The position numbers were made by a program, and so were the translations under genes. A DNA stretch of 33,227 nucleotides from positions 1 through 33,227 of the forward strand of contig JALOQF010000033.1 of the NCBI GenBank assembly GCA_025459425.1, read 5' to 3'. The notes under the pieces are model-generated. The model was not told the DNA's origin, searched no databases, and saw only the letters and a program-made list of their open reading frames with translations. The first letter of the stretch is position 1; each line of letters starts with the position of its first letter. This stretch comes from Myxococcaceae bacterium. GTDB taxonomy: Bacteria > Myxococcota > Myxococcia > Myxococcales > Myxococcaceae. Below, piece after piece: positions 26,543 through 33,227 of the stretch.

Positions 26543-28676
26543 ACCACGCCTGTCATCCAGCGCGCTCCAGGGCTTCGATGGCGCGGCGCGCATCAGATGC
26601 CAGGAAGTCGAGCATCTGCTGTCCAGCGGCCACGCTTCCGATGCCTCAGTGCAGAACGTGACGACTGACGCTGCTGAGACCACGGCCTCCCCATCATCCC
26701 GCCCGCTCCGAGGCCTCGACGGGCCGGCGCGCATCAGATGCGAGGAAGTCGAGCATCTGCTGTCCGGCGGCCACGCACCTGATGCCTCAGTGCAGACCGT
26801 GACGACTGACGCTGCCCCAGCCGCGGCCTCCCCGTCATCCCGCCCGCTCCGAGGCCTCGACGGGAAGCCGCGCATCAGCGGCCGGGCAACCGAGCTGCAG
26901 ATGTCCGTTGGCCGTGGAGCTCGACCGAGTCCGCGACAGGCGGAGCCCGTCACACTCTCGAGCCCGCATCAGATGCCGGTTGTCCATGCAGCTGATGCGT
27001 CAGCTGACTCACATGACGTTGGGCAGAACGCGGCCTCAGCGTCATCCCGCCCAATCCCAGGCCTCGACGGGCCGGCGCGCATCAACGGCTGGGCAGCCAA
27101 GCAGCCGGTGGCTGTTGGCCGTGCGGTTCAACCAGGTCCGCGCCAGGCGGAGCCCGTCACACTCACGAGCCCGCGTCAGATGCCGGGCGGCCATGCAGCT
27201 GATGCGTCAGCAAACTCACATGACGCTGGGCAGAACGCGGCCTCACGCAGTGGCCCCCGGCCGTCACTGCGCACGGCCGTGCCTCCAAGGCGTTCGGTTC
27301 ACGGAGTGCCCAGGTCGCCGACTGGCCTGTCCCTGCGACGTGCGACGCGCGCACTCGTCGTGGCGCTGCTCTGGACACTCCTCGCGCCATCGGGAGCGCT
27401 GGCCGACGTTCCGAGCCGCTCGGACGTTCACGCTGGTGTGGCGCGTAGCGCTGCTTCGCAGGCCGGCCTCGACGCGTCCCTCGCTGGCACCGAGCCGAGC
27501 GCGCCTCGAGCTGACCTCTCCACGCCACGCCTCCGAGTTGAGGTAGTTCCGCCGACGAACGGGTCGCTGACTCGCCAGGTCCAGCTTCCCACGCGCACCG
27601 ACGCCACAGGCCGCCGCGACGCGCTCGGCACGGCCCTGCCGTCGCGCCCGGGTGCCTTCCAGCTCCTTGGAGACGCGGCGAACCTCGGAGCCCTGCCGTC
27701 GCGCAGCCCGGATGGCTTCCAGCTGCTCGGAGACGAGGCGGACCTCGGAGCCCTGCCGTCGCCCACCCCGGGTGACTTCCAGTTGCTCGGAGACCAGGCA
27801 AACCTCGGAGCCCTGCCGTCACCCACCCCGGGTGACTTCCAGCTCCTCGGAGACGAGGCAAACCTCGGAGCCCTGCCCTCGCCCAGCCTGGGTGACTTCC
27901 ACTTGCTCGGAGACGCGGCGGACCTCGGAGCCCTGCCGTCGTCCAGTCTGAGTGACTTCCAGCAGCTCGGAGACGAGGACCTCGGAGCCGGCCCCGATCG
28001 ACCCACCACCGGGTTGCTCGCGCTCGACGGCCATCGGCAGCTCGGTGGAGCGCCGGGCTCGTCTTCGTCACCCTGGCTCGCGCAGGCCGATGCGCCGGTT
28101 GCTCCGCCAGACACCGACGGTTCACCACGCACTGAGGGCGCCAGTGCCCCGGACGGCCCAGTCTCGAGCGGCGCAGCCCCGGCAGCGGCCACTCCGTCAC
28201 CCACCACGACGACCCCACCTTCCTTACTGGAGTCGCGAGGCTCCGCAGGGCCCAGCACCCGCGCGCCACCGTCTCGTTCGGCGCGGCTCCTCGTCGAGAG
28301 CGGAACGGCCGCGGGCTTCGGTGTCGTGCTGCCCTTCGTGGCTTACGGTGGCCTTACCGCGTTGCAATCGTTCGTCGGCTTCTTCGCGGGCTTCCTCTCG
28401 GCCACCGTCATCGGCGTAGTGCTGGCGCCCATCGCCATCGTCGTCGCGGGCCGCCTCATGGGCGCGGAAGGCGGCACCGGACGCGCCGTCGTGGGCGCGC
28501 TGCTGGGCCTGCTGGCCGGCCTCCTCATCGGGCTGCCGCTCGCCACCGTTCCTGGGGCCGGATACCTCGTGGGCCTGGGCCTCTTCTGGGCGCTGCCCTC
28601 CGTCGGCACGCTGCTCGCGTTCGAGTGGGGCCGCGCGGAGCCTCCCCCCACCGGCGCCGTCGTCTTTCGCTTCTGA
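26529..28676 (+). CDS. Repeat-rich membrane protein with internal signal-like segment
   Basis: From the GTG at 26529, which overlaps the previous gene by 14 bp and has GGAGGTGA upstream, the frame gives 715 residues. Residues 1-245 consist of four imperfect repeats of 47, 47, 69 and ~66 residues without known fold. Residues 269-292 are a signal-peptide-like stretch ending 'SGALA', preceded by a GTG at 27306 that could be the true start. Residues 370-487 are six copies of a ~20-residue unit ('LPSPTPGDFQLLGDEANLGA'). A Pro/Ser/Thr-rich linker follows, then a glycine-rich hydrophobic C-terminus (about 595-700) with three or four membrane helices. A two-part, surface-extended membrane protein is likely; its function is unknown. 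Codon use in the 5' part is less GC-biased than in neighbours, which raises doubt about that part. Confidence 0.6.
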   Translation: MKRAEPRLSSSALQGFDGAARIRCQEVEHLLSSGHASDASVQNVTTDAAETTASPSSRPLRGLDGPARIRCEEVEHLLSGGHAPDASVQTVTTDAAPAAASPSSRPLRGLDGKPRISGRATELQMSVGRGARPSPRQAEPVTLSSPHQMPVVHAADASADSHDVGQNAASASSRPIPGLDGPARINGWAAKQPVAVGRAVQPGPRQAEPVTLTSPRQMPGGHAADASANSHDAGQNAASRSGPRPSLRTAVPPRRSVHGVPRSPTGLSLRRATRALVVALLWTLLAPSGALADVPSRSDVHAGVARSAASQAGLDASLAGTEPSAPRADLSTPRLRVEVVPPTNGSLTRQVQLPTRTDATGRRDALGTALPSRPGAFQLLGDAANLGALPSRSPDGFQLLGDEADLGALPSPTPGDFQLLGDQANLGALPSPTPGDFQLLGDEANLGALPSPSLGDFHLLGDAADLGALPSSSLSDFQQLGDEDLGAGPDRPTTGLLALDGHRQLGGAPGSSSSPWLAQADAPVAPPDTDGSPRTEGASAPDGPVSSGAAPAAATPSPTTTTPPSLLESRGSAGPSTRAPPSRSARLLVESGTAAGFGVVLPFVAYGGLTALQSFVGFFAGFLSATVIGVVLAPIAIVVAGRLMGAEGGTGRAVVGALLGLLAGLLIGLPLATVPGAGYLVGLGLFWALPSVGTLLAFEWGRAEPPPTGAVVFRF
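26564..27250. repeat. Four imperfect direct repeats (141, 141, 207 and ~195 bp)
   Basis: Units start at 26564, 26705, 26846 and 27053. All open with a variant of CCGAGGCCTCGACGGG and end near GCGGCCTC. The first two share CAGATGC-(11 bases)-GCATCTG, a 7-bp stem. The last two share a block around GGCGGAGCCCGTCACACT. Spacings are multiples of three, yet most differences between copies would change the amino acid in the open frame. Confidence 0.8.
27636..27989 (+). repeat. 60-bp coding tandem repeat, six copies
   Basis: Units begin at 27636, 27693, 27753, 27813, 27873 and 27933; the first and last are 57 bp and the others 60 bp. Each encodes a variant of 'LPSPTPGDFQLLGDEANLGA'. The copies are close at DNA level, so slippage or recombination could change their number. 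Confidence 0.9.
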
Positions 28677-28809
28677 CGAAGGCAGTCTCTCGCGTCAGGA
28701 GCGGCGCTCCGAAGCGATGCCCGGCGAGCAAGCGTGCGGCTGCTCACCTCCCATGGGTTTCACACCGCCCCGCAGCAAGCGCACGGTCGAAGCGTGGACT
28801 CGTGAGCCG

Positions 28810-29205
28810 TCAGCCCACCGGCTGCGACGGCACCACCGACACGCCCGAGCTCGCCTCGGCCAGCTTGTTGAGCTCGTCCTGCTCGATGAGGATGGCGATG
28901 ATGAAGGTGATGCCGGTGACGAGGCTGGCGAGGTCGAGCACCAGCACCAGCGTCGACTTGTCGTCGTGCGCGCCCCGCAGCGAACGCATGCGCTCGGTGA
29001 CGAGCTGCGCGTTCCGGTAGCGCACGTAGATGCCGAAGATGCCGCAGGTGATGACGCTCAACAGCAGCTCGAGGCCCGGGTTCAGGTCGCTCTTGCCGGT
29101 GACGCCCTTGAGCTCCTGCGTCGTCTGGTACTGCCAGTAGAACGAGTACAGGCCACAGGTGACGAAGGTGAGGAGTCCCGTGACGACGAGCTCTCGGCGT
29201 TGCAT
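28810..29205 (-). CDS. DUF4234-type small membrane protein
   Basis: This 131-residue protein begins with the hydrophobic pattern 'LLTFVTCGLYSFYWQYQTTQ' and repeats it as 'LLLSVITCGIFGIYVRYRNA', both typical of DUF4234 proteins. A third hydrophobic stretch ('LVLVLDLASLVTGITFIIAI') lies near residue 95. It is predicted to be an inner-membrane protein with three or four short helices; the family function is unknown. The ATG is at 29205. It lies 39 bp downstream of the methyltransferase gene on the same strand, so it may belong to that transcript. The 133 bp between it and the repeat-rich membrane protein gene hold only a short palindrome (28698-28710). Confidence 0.8.
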   Translation of the reverse strand: MQRRELVVTGLLTFVTCGLYSFYWQYQTTQELKGVTGKSDLNPGLELLLSVITCGIFGIYVRYRNAQLVTERMRSLRGAHDDKSTLVLVLDLASLVTGITFIIAILIEQDELNKLAEASSGVSVVPSQPVG

Positions 29206-29244
29206 GAGCGAAGCACAGCAAGCCGTCGTCTCGGGCGCAACGAC

Positions 29245-29964
29245 TCAGGCGACGCCGACCGCGATGACCGACAGGCCCACGCGATGGCCGAGCAGCCGGT
29301 CGACGAGCCGCCACGCCGGCACCAGCCGGTCGAACAACGTCGCCTCGACGGTGGGAATGCGCGGCCGCGCCAGCAGACCGCCCGTCACCGCCCAGCCCAC
29401 CGTCGCCACCGCGTTGAAGTGGAAGGCGCGCGACACCGACAGGCCCGCGCGCCCGAAGGCCGCTGACAGCGTGCCCCGCGTGTAGCGACGGAAGTGACCG
29501 AGCTCGACGTCGAGCCGGTTGTGGAGCGCCTCGTACGCGGGCACCAGCACCAGCACCGTGCCGCCCGGCCGCACGAGTCGCCGGCAGTTCTCGAGCGCCA
29601 GCACGTCGTCGGCGATGTGCTCCACCACGTTGAGCGCGAACACCGTGTCGTAGCGGCCCAGGTGCCTCGCCGCGTCCGTCGTGAAGCGCGGGCTCACCAG
29701 GTCGAGCGAACACACCTCACGGCCGGGGAAACGCGCCTCGAGCCGCCGCACGTACGCTGGCCGCAAATCGGACATCACCAGGTCGGCGCCGTCGTCGAGG
29801 AAACACTGCGAGAGGTTGCCGATGCCGCTGCCCACCTCGAGCAGCCGGCCGTGGCAGGACGGCCGAATCGTCTCGTACATCCACCGGTTGAAGCGCCCGA
29901 GCCCGGCGATGGTCTCGAGGGCCTCTTCACCGGCCACGTCGTGGGCCGCCCCGCCGTCGCTCAC
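29245..29964 (-). CDS. SAM-dependent class I methyltransferase
   Basis: This 239-residue protein has motif I 'LLEVGSGIGNLSQCFL' near residue 37, an acidic residue after beta2 ('VMSDLRPAYV'), and 'VFALNVVEHIADD' and 'LVRPGGTVLVLVPAYEALHN' as the later Rossmann motifs. This is the UbiE/bifunctional glycosyltransferase-associated type (Methyltransf_11/23). The substrate is probably a lipid- or saccharide-linked molecule, judged from its partner. The GTG at 29964 overlaps the stop of the glycosyltransferase gene by four bases (GTGA), so the two are translationally coupled. The much longer open frame upstream is antisense to other genes. The C-terminal hydrophobic stretch may contact the membrane. 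Confidence 0.87.
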   Translation of the reverse strand: MSDGGAAHDVAGEEALETIAGLGRFNRWMYETIRPSCHGRLLEVGSGIGNLSQCFLDDGADLVMSDLRPAYVRRLEARFPGREVCSLDLVSPRFTTDAARHLGRYDTVFALNVVEHIADDVLALENCRRLVRPGGTVLVLVPAYEALHNRLDVELGHFRRYTRGTLSAAFGRAGLSVSRAFHFNAVATVGWAVTGGLLARPRIPTVEATLFDRLVPAWRLVDRLLGHRVGLSVIAVGVA

Positions 29965-30683
29965 CGGGTGAGCCCGTACTTCACGATGCAGCGCACCGCC
30001 GACACGCCGTCTTTCCAGTTGATCTTCTTCCCCTCGTCGTAGCTGCGCCCGAAGTACGAGATGCCCACCTCGTAGATGCGCACGCCCTCGAGCTTCGCCA
30101 CCCGGGCCGTCACCTCGGGCTCGAAGCCGAAGCGCTTCTCCTTCAGGTGCGGCGCGACCTGCTTGATGACGTCGCGCTTCCACAGTTTGTAACAGGTCTC
30201 CATGTCGGTGAGGTTCAGGTTGGTGAACGCGTTCGACAGGGTGGTGAGCACGCGATTGCCGACGGTGTGCCAGAAGTAGAGCACGCGGTGCGGGTGCGCG
30301 CCCATGAAGCGCGAGCCGTAGACGACGTCGGCGTGGCCATCGAGCACGGGCTTGAGCAGCACGTTGATCTCGTTCGGATCGTATTCCAGGTCGGCGTCCT
30401 GCACGACGGCGAAGTCGCCCGTGAAGGCCTCGAGCGCGGTGTGGAGCGCGGCGCCCTTGCCCTGATTCTTCTCGTGCTGGCGGTACACCACGTCGAGCCC
30501 CGGGTTGGCCGCGATGAAGGCGCGCACCTCGGCGTCGGTGCCGTCGGTCGAGCAGTCGTTCACCACCACGAGCTGCGTCTTCACGCCGCCGATGAACGAC
30601 ACCTGCGACACGCGGTCGAGCAGCTTGCGCACGGTGCGCGCTTCGTTGAACACCGGGATGAGGATGCTGAGCGTCTGGGCCAT
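29961..30683 (-). CDS. Family 2 glycosyltransferase (polyprenyl-phosphate mannosyltransferase-like)
   Basis: This 240-residue GT-A enzyme opens 'LSILIPVFNEARTVRKLLDR'. It has 'VVVNDCSTDGTD' near residue 40, 'NQGKGAALHTALE', the metal-binding 'VVQDADLEYDP' near 95, and 'DMETCYKLWKRDVI' with 'FGFEPEVTARVAK' farther on. These are the marks of DPM1-like enzymes that move a sugar from a nucleotide donor to polyprenyl phosphate; there is no C-terminal membrane domain. Its stop overlaps the methyltransferase start (GTGA). The gene is divergent from the HYDIN-like lipoprotein gene, with ~120 bp between starts. Its function is likely in cell-surface glycan or lipid synthesis; the exact sugar is unknown. 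Confidence 0.9.
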   Translation of the reverse strand: MAQTLSILIPVFNEARTVRKLLDRVSQVSFIGGVKTQLVVVNDCSTDGTDAEVRAFIAANPGLDVVYRQHEKNQGKGAALHTALEAFTGDFAVVQDADLEYDPNEINVLLKPVLDGHADVVYGSRFMGAHPHRVLYFWHTVGNRVLTTLSNAFTNLNLTDMETCYKLWKRDVIKQVAPHLKEKRFGFEPEVTARVAKLEGVRIYEVGISYFGRSYDEGKKINWKDGVSAVRCIVKYGLTR

Positions 30684-30805
30684 CGCGGGCGGCGCCTAGC
30701 ACGAGCGGGCCACGGAGCGAACGAGAACACCCCACGCGCGCGCTCGGCGGCGACTCACCTGAGCGGGCTTGCGCGCCGCGCGGGGCCTTTGTCAGGGTTC
30801 GCGCC

Positions 30806-32128
30806 GTGACACGCTTCGGGTGGTGGGGCTTCGTGCTGGTGTCAGGGGCCTGCGCGATGGGAGGCGATGGCGCCGTGCAGGTCGGAACTGGCCTCTCGTT
30901 CGCCTCCTCGGTGTGCGAGCAGACCCTCGACCTCCCGGTGTCGAACGCAGAACCCAGAGAACGCAAGCTGCTGTCCATTCGTCGGCTCGCAGGGGCCCCG
31001 GTGCGCGCGGTGCCGTTCCTCGACGAGCCCCTGGCGGTGTTCGAGTTGATCCCGATGACGAAGCTCGCGCCCTCGGAGCAGACGGTCATTCCCGTCGTCT
31101 TCCGGCCACGCGGCACGGGGGCCGTCGAGGCAACGGTCGAGCTCGACTTCGACGGCCAGAAGTCGACGGTGACGCTGTCGGTCAACGCCATGGCGCCAAC
31201 GGCGGCGCCGCGTCGCATCGACTTCGCGGCGGTGCCGGTTGGGAGCGTGTCAGAGCGGCCCATCGGGGTGACGCCACCCTTCCAGCTGTCGATCGCCGGC
31301 GGGCCGTTTCGCCTCTCGGCAGACCAACGCCGCATCATCTTCACGCCAGAGCGGGTGCAGGAGTACGTGACGCAGGCCACGCTCGTCGAGGAGCCGTGTG
31401 GAATTCGGCCGTTCGACCTCGTGGGCACGGGCGTCGAGGGCTTGCTGGTGACCGACCCGCCCGCGCTGACCTTCGAGCCGACGCCCGTGGGCCTCGAGCG
31501 GTCGGCGCGCCTCGAGCTCCGCAACGCGAGCCTCTCGCCACTCGCGGTCGAGCGCTTGCTGTTCCGCCCCGGCGGCATGCCGGCCTTCCGGGTCGACGCG
31601 CCCGACGGAGGCCAGCTCGTCGTTCCTGCAGCCTCGAGAGACGCCACCGGCCTGTTGGTGCGCGGCCGCGCTGCACTCTCAGTCGTCTTCGCTCCGTCCC
31701 GCGAGGGACCCATCGCCGACGGCCTGGCGCTCGACGTGCCACTCCTGTCGGGAATGACGCCCTTCGTGCCCCTTTCGGGCGTGGGCGGTGGACCCGACAT
31801 CGAGGTCTCTCCGACGTCGCTGGTGCTTCAGACTGGCTCGACCGGTGCGCGCGCGCGGCTGACGATTCGCAACGTGGGCACCGTGTCGACGAACCCCGCG
31901 CTGCACCTGCGCCTCGGCGCTCCCGCGTTCGAGTTCGCCCGCCAGTCGGGGGCAGGTGACGTCGCGGTGGACTTCGCGTCGCCGTCGCTTGCTGGGCAGT
32001 CGCTCGCCTCGGGTGACAGTGTCGAGCTCGACGTGACCGCCACGCCGGGCGCAGGAGAACATCACGTGCGCATCTTCTCCAACGACCTCGACGAGCCGGT
32101 CGTCACCGTCGTCGTCACCACGCGCTGA
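30806..32128 (+). CDS. HYDIN-like 'choice-of-anchor' domain lipoprotein
   Basis: This 440-residue protein starts with a GTG and has a signal peptide ending near 'VSGAC', a weak lipobox. The mature protein is made of Ig-like beta-sandwich modules of the HYDIN/ASPM/choice-of-anchor D kind. Recurrent features are 'IDFAAVPVGSVSERPI', 'LTFEPTPVGLERSARLELRN' and 'VLQTGSTGARARLTIRNVG', each followed by a stretch like 'xxVxFxPxxxG'. Four modules can be made out. Such lipoproteins are common on myxobacterial surfaces; the ligand is unknown. It converges with the polytopic membrane protein gene, with ~29 bp between them. Confidence 0.78.
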   Translation: MTRFGWWGFVLVSGACAMGGDGAVQVGTGLSFASSVCEQTLDLPVSNAEPRERKLLSIRRLAGAPVRAVPFLDEPLAVFELIPMTKLAPSEQTVIPVVFRPRGTGAVEATVELDFDGQKSTVTLSVNAMAPTAAPRRIDFAAVPVGSVSERPIGVTPPFQLSIAGGPFRLSADQRRIIFTPERVQEYVTQATLVEEPCGIRPFDLVGTGVEGLLVTDPPALTFEPTPVGLERSARLELRNASLSPLAVERLLFRPGGMPAFRVDAPDGGQLVVPAASRDATGLLVRGRAALSVVFAPSREGPIADGLALDVPLLSGMTPFVPLSGVGGGPDIEVSPTSLVLQTGSTGARARLTIRNVGTVSTNPALHLRLGAPAFEFARQSGAGDVAVDFASPSLAGQSLASGDSVELDVTATPGAGEHHVRIFSNDLDEPVVTVVVTTR

Positions 32129-32157
32129 CGGCTCACCTCGAGCCGGGCGGACCTGGC

Positions 32158-32841
32158 TCAGCGCAAGCGCTCGACGAAGAAGTATGAGGTGGCGAGCGCG
32201 CCCAGGTAGAGCATCGAGACGATGGCAGCCGCGCCGATGGCCGCGCCGAGGCCCCGCTCGCGGGTGGCACGGAACCCGACGAAGGTGGCGGCCCCGAGGA
32301 GCGCTTCGGCCGGCAGCACGTACACGGCCACGCGCGCGACCTGCGTCACCCCTTTGGCGAACCACAGCGGGAGCGCCCACAGCGTCGCCTCACTCGCCGT
32401 GAAGAGCGCGAGCGCGATGGCGGCGGTCAGTAACGCAGGCGTGCTCCAGTCTTCATCCGGCACGCCCCTGCGCGCGCACACCACCTCGGCGCCGAAGACC
32501 GAGATGAAGAGGGGAATCGTCCACATGCCGGCCATGGCGCCCGTCACCGTGCCAATGCGCGGCCCGCCCGTGTCGGGGAACACCAACACCTCGAGCTCCT
32601 GCGAGAGGAACCAGTCGGGCACCACCTGGAAGACCGACAGGGGCACGAGGAAACGAACGAGCGGCCGCCACTCCGGCCGACGGGTCGCGCTCACCGCGAC
32701 GAGGGCGACGCCGTAGACGACGACGAGGCCGAACAACCGCCAGCCGAGTGGAGCGATCGGCAAGAAGACGCCCACCAGCGCGAGGAGGAGGAAGCCTCCA
32801 TGCACGAGGGCAGCGTCTTTCACCGAGGCGGGCGTGACCAC
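32158..32841 (-). CDS. Polytopic membrane protein
   Basis: This 227-residue protein starts with a GTG and has about six hydrophobic segments (e.g. around residues 15-31, 35-50, 64-80, 103-120, 135-155 and 195-220). A conserved-looking non-membrane stretch is 'PDWFLSQELEVLVFPDTGGP' near residue 75. It resembles a family also found in plant chloroplasts (possibly DUF6989; from memory, not checked). It is likely an inner-membrane protein; function unknown. It is in the same orientation as the AT-hook protein upstream, with a 92-bp gap. Confidence 0.75.
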   Translation of the reverse strand: MVTPASVKDAALVHGGFLLLALVGVFLPIAPLGWRLFGLVVVYGVALVAVSATRRPEWRPLVRFLVPLSVFQVVPDWFLSQELEVLVFPDTGGPRIGTVTGAMAGMWTIPLFISVFGAEVVCARRGVPDEDWSTPALLTAAIALALFTASEATLWALPLWFAKGVTQVARVAVYVLPAEALLGAATFVGFRATRERGLGAAIGAAAIVSMLYLGALATSYFFVERLR

Positions 32842-32933
32842 GACGGCGAGCAGACCACAAAAGCCACGGCGTCATCGCCTCGCCCGCAGCCTGAGGTCGC
32901 CACCGGCTCGGCGTTCGAGGGTTCAGCGCCCGC

Positions 32934-33227
32934 TCATGGAGCTGCTGCTGCCGCGGCGGCTTCGGTGAACAGAGCCTCGCTCGCGACCGGCACCTTGCGT
33001 GGCCGACCGCGCTTCCTCGGCACCACCACCTCGGCGGAGTCTGCCACCGGCCCCCCTTCAGGCCGCACCGGCGCGGACCGCTTGAGCTTCGGCAACGAGA
33101 TGGCCGCCAGCTTCTGCGCCAACACCTCGTCGGTCTGCGCCAGCACCGACAACCACGCCGACAGCCGGTGCGCCTTCTTGAGGAGCGCTTCCTGGTCCTC
33201 CTCGAGCACCCGCCGCGCCGCCTCGAG
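32934..33227 (-). CDS. AT-hook protein (5' end cut by window)
   Basis: The visible ~97 residues read from the window edge. The first in-frame start seen is the GTG at 33209, but the frame is open to the edge and the helical pattern ('LEAARRVLEEDQEALLKKA') continues across it, so the gene probably starts outside. Near residue 65 'PRKRGRPRKVPV' is a classic AT-hook (core RGRP), which binds the minor groove of AT-rich DNA. The N-terminal part looks like a coiled coil; the end is an Ala run. A DNA-architectural or regulatory protein is plausible; such hooks are known in myxobacterial regulators such as CarD. Confidence 0.6.
   Translation of the reverse strand, partial: LEAARRVLEEDQEALLKKAHRLSAWLSVLAQTDEVLAQKLAAISLPKLKRSAPVRPEGGPVADSAEVVVPRKRGRPRKVPVASEALFTEAAAAAAAP

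Noticed and set aside
26231..26953. Minus-strand ORF of 240 codons over the repeats
   Set aside because: It overlaps the chlorophyllase-like hydrolase and the repeats antisense, and its translation is Arg/Ser-rich with no start signal or motif.
27636..27989. Regular 60-bp repeats as a possible CRISPR array
   Set aside because: There are no unique spacers between short repeats; the full 60-bp unit is repeated and it encodes a clean peptide repeat.
28698..28710. GGAGCG-G-CGCTCC palindrome after the repeat-rich membrane protein gene
   Set aside because: The stem is short, the loop is tiny and no U-run follows, so it is not convincing as a terminator.

Overview
The window looks like chromosomal DNA of a myxobacterium (Myxococcota, probably suborder Cystobacterineae). 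GC content is very high and codons mostly end in G or C. It is rich in lipoproteins with cysteine-dense extracellular domains, including a MopE-type metal-binding motif, a Kazal-like domain, FG-GAP propeller repeats, HYDIN-like 'choice-of-anchor' domains and pre-peptidase-like repeats. The genus is not determined from the sequence alone. No rRNA, tRNA, CRISPR array, complete insertion sequence or prophage was recognised.

Layout. 1-6277: a 5'-truncated FG-GAP propeller protein, a minus-strand run (degenerate metallo-beta-lactamase-fold protein, crotonase, small Cys-rich lipoprotein), a GreB-type elongation factor divergent from a hotdog thioesterase, and a MopE/Kazal lipoprotein. 6616-11653: an alpha/beta hydrolase with a palindrome on its ribosome-binding site, a large unknown lipoprotein, the wreck of a Phd-VapC toxin-antitoxin pair, an orphan ABC ATPase coupled to a c-type cytochrome lipoprotein, a two-helix membrane protein and a zinc-ribbon miniprotein. 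11983-17497: a urease locus with ureG, ureF, ureC and a fused gamma/beta gene on the minus strand and ureD divergent on the plus strand. 17745-23289: a Cys-rich lipoprotein, aconitase, a peptidoglycan-binding Cys/His hydrolase and a LuxR-type regulator. 23324-33227: surface lipoproteins, a chlorophyllase-like hydrolase, a long repeat-rich membrane protein, a DUF4234 protein, a coupled glycosyltransferase-methyltransferase pair, a HYDIN-like lipoprotein, a polytopic membrane protein and a truncated AT-hook protein.

The most interesting region is the urease locus. The gamma-beta fusion carries a long linker that resembles plant and fungal urease. UreG has a histidine-rich N-terminus of the plant kind, and no ureE is present. 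At the junction between the beta- and alpha-subunit genes, which is the point where eukaryotic ureases are fused, there is a degenerate tandem array with a 77/77/76-bp period. It has multiplied the ribosome-binding site and ATG of ureC. The array holds a 77-codon open frame that overlaps the stop of ureAB and the start of ureC, each by ATGA, so translational coupling seems to have been kept through the insertion.

Other noteworthy points are the toxin-antitoxin deletion remnant, the in-frame repeats of doubtful coding status in front of an internal signal peptide at 26529-27410, and two enzyme-fold proteins that lack the usual catalytic motifs.
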